DNA from: Pseudomonadota bacterium
GTDB taxonomy: Bacteria > Pseudomonadota > Alphaproteobacteria > Caulobacterales > Caulobacteraceae
Reading direction: 5' to 3'
NCBI GenBank assembly: GCA_023416055.1
Contig: JAEZIH010000042.1
Coordinates: forward strand, 1-14,536
Length of the DNA: 14,536 nt
Positions within the stretch are counted from its first letter, which is position 1. Each line of letters begins with the position of its first letter. The notes beneath the pieces were generated by a model, which worked only from the letters and a program-made list of their open reading frames with translations, did not search any database and was not told where the DNA came from. A program made the position numbers and the translations under genes. Shown here one piece after another: positions 6,229 to 14,000 of the stretch.

Positions 6229-8717
6229 CTCGCCTCTCTTCCGGCCACACGGCGCACCGTGCGGGCAAGGGTCGCCAGCGAGGTCCTGGACTTGAGCAGC
6301 ACGGCTTCCACGCCCGGCGCATTCAGCAGTTCGGGTTCCCGCGCCGAATAGATGATGACGGGGATCGAGACGCCGTCCGCCGCCTGCAGCTCCGACAAGA
6401 GTTCCAGACCGGAGCCGTCGGGCAGGCCAAGGTCGAGAATGACGACGTCCGGACGTCGCGCCGACAATCGCGCGCGGGCTTCGGCGAGCGACCCGGCGGA
6501 CAGGAACTCCGCTGTCCCGCTGAGGGCCGAGGCGGTGAGCCGGCGAATGTCGGCCTCGTCGTCGACCTGCAGTACAAGCGGGCGGCGGGAGGCGCACCGG
6601 GCAAGGGCGGCCTCCAGCGCCGTTCGCAAGCGGTCGGCGTCCAGCGGCTTCTCCAGCCAGTCCAGCACCTCCAGCGAGCACGCCCGAGCCTGGCCCCGGG
6701 AGACATCGGCCGAAACCACCATCACCGGCAGGTCATGGGTATCGGGCCGGCCGCGCAGCGCACGGATCAGCGCCAGACCATCGCCGTCCGGCAGCTGGAG
6801 ATCGATGAGGGCGGCGCTGTAGGCGCGGGAGCCGACGGCGGCCAGCGCCTCCCGGGCGGTCGCCGCCACGTCGGCCTTGAAACCGTCCTCGGCCAGGATG
6901 CTGCGCATCACCTCGGCGGCATCGGCGTCGTCTTCCACGATCAACAGGCGCGGGCCGATGGCGTTTCTGTCCGCCTCGCCCGCCGATGCGGTCGACAGCG
7001 GCAGATCCAGGTGAAAGGTCGCGCCTTCGCCTGGTCTGGATTCGAACCACAGTCGGCCGCCGTGCCTCTCCGCGATCTCTCTGGAGATGACCAGGCCGAG
7101 CCCTGTGCCGCCCCGCTGTCGCGTGTCCGACGAATCGGCCTGGGCGAACTTCTGGAAGATGCGGGCGCGGAAGGCGACGGGAATGCCCGGCCCGCGGTCC
7201 TTCACGCTGATCCGCACTGACCGTCCCGCCGGAACGGTCGAGACCTCCACCACACCGTCCCGCGGGGAGAACTTCACCGCATTCGAGAGGAGATTGACCA
7301 CGATCTGGATCAGCCGGTCGGGGTCGCCTGCGACGACGGCGTCATCGCCGTCCTCAAGGATCAGCCGCACCCCCGCCTCGTCGGCCATGCCCCGCACCGA
7401 GTCGATCGAACGGCTGACGACGTCGCGGACCTGAACCTGTTCGACCTGCAGCGTCATCTGCCCGGACTCGATCTTCTCGATGTCGAGGATGTCGTTGATC
7501 AGCCGCACCAGGCGCTGGCTGTTCGACTGGGCGATGCCGATCAGCCGGGCCGCCTTCTCCGGCAGCGGTCCCGCCGCACCACCCGCCAGCAGACCCAACG
7601 ATCCCGCGATGGAGGTCAGTGGCGTGCGCAGCTCGTGACTGACGGTCGAGACGAACTGGTTCTTCATCTCCTCGACACGCCGCCGCTCGGAGACGTCGCG
7701 CACCGCCGCGATGATGTGAGATTCGTCGCCGACACTTACCGGGCTGACGGAAATCTCCGCCGAGAAGCGGGAGCCGTCGCGCCTGCGCCCGCAGATCGCC
7801 CCTTCGATCTCCTCCTCCAGATAGCCCTGCCGGTTTGCCAGCCGTTGCAGGATGTGCGCGTCGCCGGGCCCGGTCTCGTCAATGAGGATGGAGATGTCCT
7901 TGTCTGTCAGATCCTCGGGAGACCAGCCGAAAAGCCGCTCGGTGGCCGGGTTCATATCCTCGATCCGGGCGTCGGGGGTGAGGATCAGCAGCGGCGTTCG
8001 GCTTCCCTGGAAAAGGGCGTCCTGCCGCCGGGCCGAGGCGGCGACGGCCTCTAGGAGCCGCTGCTGCTGTCGCAGAAAACGCAGCAGGATCAGCGCGCTT
8101 GCGAGCAACAGGAGGGTCGCAAGAGCGCCCAGGCCGATGACGGAGGCGCGCGTTTGGGCATCCTGCACCCTTGCCCGCCCCTGTAGCCGGTCCAGCTCCG
8201 CCGCCTCTTGCTCCAGCAGACTGGAAAGCACCTGCCGAAGCTCGTCCATCGTCCGTTTGGCGGCGAGCGCCTGACTGGTCGAGGCGGGCAAGCCGGCCTC
8301 GTGCGCCGCCAGGCCCTGCTGCAGCCCCGCCTGGTGCTCAGCCGTCAAACGCCGCACTTCGGCCAGGGCGCCCGGCCGCCGCCCGGCGTAGGCCCGCTCG
8401 GCGCGATCAAGGGCGACGCCGAGTTTTTCGTGCGCGGCTTCATATGGCTCGAGGAAGACGGGATGCCCCGTCAGCAGATATCCCCGCTGGCCTGTCTCGG
8501 CGTCCTGCAAAAGCGAAAACACCGTCTTCAATTCGGTCCGACGGGCGTAGGACTGGGCCAGCGCGGCTTCGGCCACCCGCTCCCTGCCGACCTGCCGCAG
8601 GGCCTGTCCGCCGATCAGCGCCACCATCACGCCTCCGAGGAGGACGGCGCCCATGACAGCGAGATAGGTGCGCCGCAGTATTGCTTGCGACGGTCGTGGC
8701 GGGGCGATCGTTGGCAC
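6225..8717 (-). CDS. Hybrid sensor histidine kinase, CHASE3-PAS-HisKA-HATPase-REC-REC
   Basis: This 830-residue protein starts with GTG at 8717. Transmembrane helices at about 17-38 and 192-213 flank a periplasmic CHASE3 domain (about 40-185, with LQDAETGQRGYLLTG at 70-84). A PAS domain follows (about 232-345), then HisKA with H361 (STVSHELRTPLTS) and an HATPase domain: N box VVNLLSNAVKFSP (N479), G1 DRGPGIP (507-513), G2 GGTGLGL (536-542). Two receivers close the protein. REC1 has D596-D597, D639 and K690; REC2 has D719-D720, D762 and K809. All catalytic residues are present, so the kinase should be active at the inner membrane. The ligand is unknown. The GTG start lacks a clear ribosome site, but it keeps the first membrane helix. 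It heads an operon with the stand-alone receiver and Hpt genes. Confidence 0.93.
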   Translation of the reverse strand: MPTIAPPRPSQAILRRTYLAVMGAVLLGGVMVALIGGQALRQVGRERVAEAALAQSYARRTELKTVFSLLQDAETGQRGYLLTGHPVFLEPYEAAHEKLGVALDRAERAYAGRRPGALAEVRRLTAEHQAGLQQGLAAHEAGLPASTSQALAAKRTMDELRQVLSSLLEQEAAELDRLQGRARVQDAQTRASVIGLGALATLLLLASALILLRFLRQQQRLLEAVAASARRQDALFQGSRTPLLILTPDARIEDMNPATERLFGWSPEDLTDKDISILIDETGPGDAHILQRLANRQGYLEEEIEGAICGRRRDGSRFSAEISVSPVSVGDESHIIAAVRDVSERRRVEEMKNQFVSTVSHELRTPLTSIAGSLGLLAGGAAGPLPEKAARLIGIAQSNSQRLVRLINDILDIEKIESGQMTLQVEQVQVRDVVSRSIDSVRGMADEAGVRLILEDGDDAVVAGDPDRLIQIVVNLLSNAVKFSPRDGVVEVSTVPAGRSVRISVKDRGPGIPVAFRARIFQKFAQADSSDTRQRGGTGLGLVISREIAERHGGRLWFESRPGEGATFHLDLPLSTASAGEADRNAIGPRLLIVEDDADAAEVMRSILAEDGFKADVAATAREALAAVGSRAYSAALIDLQLPDGDGLALIRALRGRPDTHDLPVMVVSADVSRGQARACSLEVLDWLEKPLDADRLRTALEAALARCASRRPLVLQVDDEADIRRLTASALSGTAEFLSAGSLAEARARLSARRPDVVILDLGLPDGSGLELLSELQAADGVSIPVIIYSAREPELLNAPGVEAVLLKSRTSLATLARTVRRVAGREAR

Positions 8718-8984
8718 GAGGCGGAGGTCTCGGAGATGCGAGCAGCTAAGACCGAAATGCGACGGCTGGCCTCAAGTTCAAATGTGAAGGCGGAAGCCAG
8801 CCTTGGTGAGCTGGACCGAAACGCCGACGTTCCGGCGCTCGGCGATGGGTCGTACCTGCGCATTCACGGCTGGCCTCCCCTGACCGAAAGCGGACGTCGC
8901 CAACCGCCCCGTTGAGTCAGACGTGGTCTTTCCGCGGCAACCTCCCCCGGCGTCCGCTCCCGCCGCTTCCTGTCTTGAGCTCCG
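8718..8984. other. Intergenic region upstream of the kinase gene
   Basis: These 267 bases lie between the kinase start and the stop of the small HTH regulator and must hold the kinase operon promoter. No HipA-like coding remnant is seen on either strand. The short ORFs here have no recognisable protein character. Two related short segments occur, GACCGAAACGCCGACGTT (8815-8832) and GACCGAAAGCGGACGTCG (8882-8899), and CGGCTGGCCTC is repeated at 8763 and 8869. They look like decayed sequence rather than operators. No confident promoter is assigned. Confidence 0.4.
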
Positions 8985-9188
8985 CTAGCGCGCGGCGATG
9001 AGGTTCATCCCAACCCCACGAGCAGCCGCGAGAGCCTTCCCCAGCTGGACGGTGGGCTTGCCGGCCTCCAGCTCCACAATGAATCGTTCACCGGTGCCGA
9101 CAGCCAAGGCTAGATCACGCTGACTTAGCCCGAGCGCCAGCCGGCGCGTGCGTACCTGGCGACCGAATTCCGCAGGGCTATCGATCAC
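8985..9188 (-). CDS. HipB/y4mF-type helix-turn-helix regulator, no HipA partner
   Basis: This 67-residue XRE-family protein starts at a GTG. The pattern SPAEFGRQVRTRRLALGLSQ, followed by RDLALAVGTGERFIVELEAGKPTVQLGKAL, closely matches the HipB-like y4mF family (the antitoxin half of hipBA-type pairs). The helix-turn-helix spans about residues 18-42. The frame is open to an ATG at 9437, but that 83-residue extension has no protein character. The GTG at 9188, preceded by GGTAAGAG, gives the usual family length. HipB proteins repress their own operon and neutralise the kinase toxin HipA. Here no HipA gene follows, so it is an orphan, a remnant of a decayed module, or a stand-alone regulator. Confidence 0.72.
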   Translation of the reverse strand: MIDSPAEFGRQVRTRRLALGLSQRDLALAVGTGERFIVELEAGKPTVQLGKALAAARGVGMNLIAAR

Positions 9189-9284
9189 GACTCTTACCGA
9201 GTGGGAAGGAACGGGCTTCACGATCCGGCCGATGGACGGCCTGGACCTCGACGCCCTGTTCGAGCCCACGACAATGCAGCAAAA

Positions 9285-9300
9285 CTTCCCGATCGGGAAG
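9285..9300. promoter_or_regulatory. Perfect 16-bp palindrome, candidate operator
   Basis: CTTCCCGATCGGGAAG is a perfect inverted repeat about 97 bases upstream of the HipB-like start. It lies in a 271-base stretch (9189-9459) without a credible gene. HipB-type dimers bind palindromes with short half-sites near their promoters, so autoregulation is possible. The distance from the start codon is somewhat large, and no promoter could be placed beside it. The palindrome is seen; the function is inferred. Confidence 0.4.
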
Positions 9301-9459
9301 ACGCCCATCACTAAACCTCGAGGCCTGGACCGAGCAGCTGTAGCCGCATCCGCGGAAGCCGCCTCGGTCTTCAAGCAGAGAACGCTACGACATTTCCTGT
9401 ATGCGGTAGATTTCCGGCAAGCGCAGGAGCGCTCCAACCGGCTAACTCATTGAAAAGAA

Positions 9460-9506
9460 TGGTGGACGCGACAGGGATTGAACCTGTGACCCCTACGATG
9501 TCAACG
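9460..9506 (-). other. 3' fragment of tRNA-Val(GAC), probable attachment site
   Basis: Read on the minus strand, this is the 3' part of a tRNA: anticodon loop TTGACAT (anticodon GAC), 3' anticodon stem CGTAG, variable region, T-arm ACAGG-TTCAATC-CCTGT, acceptor strand CGCGTCC, A73 and encoded CCA. The 5' half (GGACGCG acceptor strand, D-arm and 5' anticodon stem) is absent: the sequence becomes unrelated just 5' of the anticodon loop. A fragment from anticodon loop to CCA is the classic duplicated core left when a tyrosine-recombinase element integrates into a tRNA gene. The orientation places element-derived DNA on the right (above 9506) and original chromosomal flank on the left. Confidence 0.78.
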
Positions 9507-9558
9507 AAGCGGCGCTCGTCTCAGAAAGCTTGGTAGTCTGGGCTATACGTGCCCCGGC

Positions 9559-9870
9559 ATGCAATCTGATTGCAGCTCTTTTCATCTGATCGCAGCTGTT
9601 TCGGGTAAGTTTCTGGTAAGCAGCGAGGAGCACCGAGGCCTGCTGTGGATCCTCCCCGGTGGCCGCTCTCGACGCGGTCTTTGTCGCCCAACCGGGTCGG
9701 CTACCGGTGAGGCGCTGGTGTTCTGGCACGGCCGCCGCCTGTGTCAGGTGGCTCCCGCCTACCATGGCGAGGATTTCATCGGCTTGTGTGACGGCCGCGT
9801 AGTGGCGACCGCCCCCGACCGGGCCGGCGTGGTGCGAGCGCTGATCCTGGCGGCGCGCTGGCGTCGGTAA
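9559..9870 (+). CDS. Hypothetical small protein
   Basis: This possible 103-residue protein is not recognised. The first 50 or so residues overlap the tandem repeats and look non-coding. The second half (from about 9715: ALVFWHGRRLCQVAPAYHGE, then DFIGLCDGRVVATAPDRAGV) has protein-like character and the GC-rich third positions of the genome, so a shorter gene beginning at an internal start such as the GTG near 9719 is as likely as the ATG at 9559. No membrane segment or signal peptide is seen. It lies just inside the presumed integrated element. The next small ORF begins 16 bases after its stop on the same strand. Confidence 0.35.
   Translation: MQSDCSSFHLIAAVSGKFLVSSEEHRGLLWILPGGRSRRGLCRPTGSATGEALVFWHGRRLCQVAPAYHGEDFIGLCDGRVVATAPDRAGVVRALILAARWRR
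9564..9620. repeat. Two sets of short tandem direct repeats beside the tRNA fragment
   Basis: A 20-bp unit, ATCTGATTGCAGCTCTTTTC (9564-9583), is followed immediately by a copy matching at 16 of 20 positions (9584-9603). It runs into an 11-bp pair, TTTCGGGTAAG (9599-9609) and TTTCTGGTAAG (9610-9620), matching at 10 of 11. Direct repeats with helical-turn spacing next to an attachment core resemble arm-type integrase binding sites. The repeats are seen; the binding role is inferred. Confidence 0.5.
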
Positions 9871-9886
9871 TCCCTCAAGTCATCTG

Positions 9887-9982
9887 GTGACTGGGCGCGA
9901 CCTCAAGGAGGCCGTCTCGGTCGTCGCGCTTGTCGGCCTGTTCGTCGCGCAGGTCGGGATGACGATCTGGCTGATGCTTTAG
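9887..9982 (+). CDS. Tiny single-membrane-span peptide ORF
   Basis: A GTG-started 31-codon ORF encodes a charged head (MTGRDLKEA) followed by a continuous hydrophobic segment (VSVVALVGLFVAQVGMTIWL) and ends at TAG. It is the size and shape of a one-helix membrane peptide such as those found in phage and mobile-element cargo. It starts 16 bases after the preceding ORF. There is no strong ribosome site, and its stop overlaps the stop of the convergent secreted-protein gene. Real translation is uncertain. Confidence 0.3.
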   Translation: MTGRDLKEAVSVVALVGLFVAQVGMTIWLML

Positions 9983-10419
9983 AAGGTGACGGCAACCCCA
10001 CCGGACCGGTCGCAGAACCGACCCCAAAGAAACTCGAAATCGGGGTCAGCCTCGAAGCTGGCGCCGCGCGCGCCTTGTCGCCAGGCGTTGACGATGAAGC
10101 GGCCGTAGCCGCTCCTTCCGCCGTAGCCGTTCCGCGCGTTGATCTCTCCGCAGTAGAGCATCGCGCCAGCCTCGTGGGGATAGCGTTGGACGTTCCGGAA
10201 TCTCGCCGAACTGGCGTCGCGCAATTCCGACAGCACGACGGCTCGCGCGTTGGCGTCGAACTGCGCCGGTGTCCGGTTGATGACCGGCAGGGCTGCTCGT
10301 TCTCGCTCGACAGACCTGGCGTAGGACCCATCCGCCAGGGCGTGAATCCTTCCCATCACGTCGTTGACGCTCTGCGCCGAAGCGGCGCCCGCGTGAAGCA
10401 TCGTGAGGCACCCGGACAT
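9979..10419 (-). CDS. Small secreted protein with Cys-containing C-terminal domain, 5' end suspect
   Basis: This ORF of up to 146 residues contains AVVLSELRDASSARFRNV (64-81), then MLYCGEINARNGYGGRSGYG (86-105). The pattern 'L.D..SARF..V...CG.(I/V)NA(R/K)N.YGG..G' recurs in small exported proteins of proteobacteria whose function is unknown. Two cysteines (C89 and C135) may pair. A cleavage-like AGAASAQS (10-17) shows it was exported, but the preceding leader is only about 10-16 residues and has no basic residue. A start at 10419 would overlap the divergent LysR fragment, and the next ATG (10401) leaves only a stub. The native 5' end therefore appears replaced or lost at a rearrangement junction near 10400. 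It may be non-functional. I do not assign a function. Confidence 0.55.
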   Translation of the reverse strand: MSGCLTMLHAGAASAQSVNDVMGRIHALADGSYARSVERERAALPVINRTPAQFDANARAVVLSELRDASSARFRNVQRYPHEAGAMLYCGEINARNGYGGRSGYGRFIVNAWRQGARGASFEADPDFEFLWGRFCDRSGGVAVTF

Positions 10420-10975
10420 CTCGGTCGACCTGCACCTGTCCGACGAACTGATCGACCTGGTCGGCGGCGGCTACGACTGCGCGCTGCGCATCGGAGCCCT
10501 GCCGGATTCCTCCCTGACCGCGCGACGGCTTCGGCCGATCCGACGCCATCTGGTCGCCTCTCCCGACTACATCCGCCAGCGCGGGGCGCCGACCCATCCG
10601 TCGCAGCTGAACCGCCACGCCTGCCTCGGCTACGCCTACCTGCCCAACGCCGAGCTCTGGCGCTTCGTGAACGCGGCGGGCGAAGAGGTGGCGGTGCGGC
10701 CGCACGGGCCGCTGCGGGCCAACAACGCCGACGCCCTGACCGCCGCCCTCTGCGCCGGCCTGGGCGTCGCCCCCCAGCCGGACTTCATCTACTGGCGCGA
10801 TCTGGCGGCCGGAAAGCTGGTTCCGGTGATGACCGACTGGACCCCGCCGCCCATCGCCCTGCATCTGGTCGCCCCGGGCGGCGGCCCCCGACCGGCCCGG
10901 GTCGCGGCCTTGATGGACTTCCTCGCCGCCCGCTTCTCGGCCCCGCTGTGGCCCGGCGACACCGTCGGCCGCTGA
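10403..10975 (+). pseudogene. LysR-family regulator lacking its DNA-binding half
   Basis: The 190-codon frame encodes the effector-binding part of a LysR regulator, starting MRHPDISVDLHLSDELIDLV and continuing with the family patterns GGGYDCALRIGALPDSSLTA, RHLVASPDYI, 'HPSQLNRHACLGY' and 'NADALTAALCAGLGVAPQPDF'. Complete members are about 290-300 residues; here the N-terminal winged helix-turn-helix, linker and first strands (about 105-110 residues) are missing. Upstream in the same frame there is a stop (TGA, 10393-10395) and then sequence belonging to the opposite-strand secreted gene. The truncated protein could not bind DNA by itself. The remaining frame is intact with no frameshift, so the truncation is probably recent. 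A GTG at 10403 could start a fragment, but it is best read as a 5'-deleted pseudogene. Confidence 0.8.
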
Positions 10976-10980
10976 TGCTG

Positions 10981-11015
10981 GAACGAAAGAAGGCGGCGCT
11001 CCGCAGAGCGCCGCC
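10981..11015 (-). terminator. Hairpin terminator of the autotransporter gene
   Basis: GGCGGCGCTC (10992-11001) and GAGCGCCGCC (11006-11015) form a perfect 10-bp stem with a 4-base loop. On the minus strand it is followed by TTCTTTCGTTC, a T-rich tail, 33 bases after the autotransporter stop. The stem could also stop the plus-strand LysR fragment transcript, but that side has no T-run. Confidence 0.75.
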
Positions 11016-11047
11016 GTCCCCGGATCTGCCGCTCCGGCCGCTCCCCG

Positions 11048-14000
11048 TCAGAACGGGGTCGTGGCCTTCAGGCGGAGGCTCTGCAGGATCTCTCCCGTAC
11101 TGAACCCGCCTTCGTACTCGCCCGACCAGGTCCAGCCCGACCGCGCCCGGTAGTCCAGGCTGAGGCCGGTGGTCAGTCGGGTGCGTCGCCAACCGTCGGC
11201 GGCGATCAGATAGCCCGGCCCCTCCAGCCAGTCGGCGTAGTGCAGGACCTGGCTGTCGGCGTTGCCGAACTCATGGCGAAGCTCCAGCCTGAGGCCCGGC
11301 GTCCAGACGCCGTTGCGACGTTCGATCGTGCGCTGGTAGCGGAGCCCCATCACGCCCTCCAGCGAGTTGACCTCGCGGGCGTCGTAATGGAGCGCCCACA
11401 GGGCCGAACCGGCTTCGGTGAACGCGTCGAGCTCGGCGCTGACCATTTCCAGTCGGCCGTAGCCGATCAGTCGGGTCGGGCCCCACGTCCGGTCCGAGCC
11501 GGCCGAGAGCGAGCCGAACCAGGCGCGGCCGTCCCGCTCGCCGAACACCAGGTCGCCATTGACCGGGGTCCGGCGGCGCAGGTCGAAGCCGAGCTCGCCG
11601 TAGCCAACCAGGCCGTCGACGAACAGGCCGTCGACCGGACGCCAGCTCAGATAGGCGACGCCCATCCAGCTTTCGGCCTCCAGGCGCGACACGTCGGCGC
11701 CGACGTCGGTGTGCTCCTGGCCGAAGCCGAGGCCGACGCCGACATCGAGGTTGGCGGCGACGCTCATGTCCACGCCCGCGCTGACGCCGGAGGTGGTGAT
11801 CGACAGCTCCGCGCTCCGCGTCGTGGCGTCCCGGTTGCCCAGGCTGATTGCGCCCGAAGCCCAGACGCGGGGTCCGCCGGCAGCGGCGATCGCCGTTCCG
11901 GACGCCGGGGCGGCGTTCAGACCCCCGCCGCCGGCTTCGGTCCGCGAGGCGGACATCAGCCGGGCGAGGGTGGCCCGATCGTCAAGATCCGCCAGGGCGG
12001 CGCGGGTCAGGGCGCCGGTCTGTCCCCGACCCTGCCCCCGGCCATCGCCGTGCTCGGGCTGGTGGGCCAGCGCCTGGCCGAGCGCGCCCATCGACCGCTC
12101 GAGTTCGTCCAGCGGGGTGAAGGCGTTGGCGTCCAGGGTCACCCCCAGGGCCACGGACTGCACCGATCCGCCGGCGTGCAGGGCTTCCAGACGTCGGTTG
12201 AAGTTCGAGATCTGGGTTCCGGCCAGGCGACGGGCCGCCTCGGACTGGGCGGTATTCAGGCCGCGCACGTCCGGGTCCTGGCTCGGGTCCGGTCGCGCCT
12301 CAACGGTCAGGGTGAGGTCGAGCGAGCCCGTGTTCCCGAAGCCGTCGGTGGCGGTGATCGTGAAGGCGAAGGTCCCGCCCGTGGTCGGCCGACCACCCAG
12401 GATCCCGGCCGGGGTCAGGGTGAGGCCGTCCGGCAGGGCGCCGGCGGTGACGGCGAAGGTGTAGCCGCCCTGGCCGCCCGTCGCCTCGATCTTCTGGCTG
12501 TAGGGCACCCCGGCGAGGACGTCCGGCAGGGTCGCCGGGGTCAGCGTCAGGGTGGCCGCCTGGATCGTCAGACGAACCTCGGCGACGCCCTTGTATGGGC
12601 CCGCGCCACCGGCGCTGTCGGTCGCCTGCACCTGGACGGCGAAGGTTCCTGTCACCGTCGGAGTGCCGGTGATCCGGCCATCCGCACCGAGGGACAGACC
12701 GGCCGGCAGTTCGCCCGCGATCACGGCGTAGCTGTACGGAGCGACCCCGCCCACGGCCGCCACGGTCTGGTCGTAGGGCACGCCGCGAACGCCCGCCGGC
12801 AGCGCCGCCGGGGTGACCACGATGGTCGAGGCCTCAACAGTCAGGCTGTAGCGCGCCGCAATCGAGAACGGACCGGCGCCCGTCGAGCTGTCGGTAGCCG
12901 TGACGGTGAAGTCGAAACGACCGCCGTCCGTCGGCGCGCCGGACAGCACGCCCTCGCGGCTGAGGCTGACCCCGGTCGGCAGCGCGCCGCCGGTGACCGC
13001 ATAGCTGTAGGGCGCCGTGCCTCCCGTCGCCGCCAGGGTGCGGCTGAGGGGCTCGCCGACCCGGGCGGCCGGCAGGGCTTCATCCGCCAGCACGAGAGTC
13101 GGAGCCGCGATGGTGACGGTGACCGTCGCCGGGGTCGAGCCGGGGCCCGCGCCGGCGCCGGACGTCACGCTGCGCACGCCGATCCGCTCGCCGCCGCCGG
13201 ACGGGGCTGCGCCGCCGCCCGCACCGTCGGCGTAGCCGATGGCGCGATAGGTAAAGCTGTCGGTGCCGAAATAGCCCGCATTGGCGACATAGGTGATGAC
13301 GAAGCCGCTCACCGTCGCCACGCCGTTGGCGGGCGGGGTGACGATCTCGATGCCCGTCGCGTTCTGCACATGGGCCGAAACATCGATCTGGGTCGGGACG
13401 TCGGCGGCGTTGGCCGGCGCCTGGATGGTCACCGGGTTGGCCGCCGGCGGGGCCGGAGCCGCGACGACGATCGCATAGGTCTGGGTGGCGGTGAAGCCGT
13501 TGGCGTCCGTCACCGTGACCGTGAAGCTGTAGCTTCCGCTGGCCGTCGGCGTGCCCGAGAGCGCGCCGTCGGCCGCCAGGCTGACGCCCGCCGGCAAGCT
13601 GCCGCCCGTGACGGCGAAGCCGTAAGGGCCCGTGCCGCCGGTCACGGCGATCCGTCCCGAATAGCCCGCGCCGACCTGACCGGCCGGCAGGCTGCCGGCC
13701 TCCAGCTTGACCGGAGCGTAGGTGAAGCGCGCGGTCGTGGCCGACGAGGCATTGCCCGCCGCGTCCACAGCCACCGCCGACAGCGAGACCGCGCCCGCAG
13801 GCAGGTCCGCAGCCGGGGTGTAGCTCCACGCCCCGCCGACGACCGCGATCGACACCGGCGCGCCGCCGTTGATCGACAGGCGCACCGTCGACCCCGCTTC
13901 TGCGACGCCGGAAATGGTCGGTCGTCCGACATCGGTGATCGAACCGTCGACAGGGGCCGAGATCACCGGCGCATCCGGGGCCGTGGCGTCGATGGTGAAG

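Noticed and set aside
6229..6681. Upstream extension of the single-domain receiver gene to 6681
   Set aside because: The 151 extra residues are an out-of-frame reading of the kinase gene. The ATG at 6228 has a ribosome site and a 4-base overlap, and gives a normal receiver length.
6165..7220. 351-codon plus-strand frame opposite the histidine kinase
   Set aside because: The minus strand encodes intact HATPase and receiver motifs. The plus-strand product has no domain character.
9148..9453. 101-codon plus-strand frame opposite the HipB-like gene
   Set aside because: No recognisable domain, no ribosome site, and it overlaps the DNA-binding region of the regulator on the other strand.
9460..9540. 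Complete tRNA-Val gene
   Set aside because: There is no D-arm and no 5' acceptor strand (GGACGCG) in the sequence beyond the anticodon loop, so only a 3' fragment is present.
10075..11103. 342-codon plus-strand frame overlapping the secreted protein, the LysR fragment and the terminator
   Set aside because: Its product is compositionally biased and runs through a terminator hairpin, while the frame at 10403-10975 gives an unmistakable LysR effector domain.
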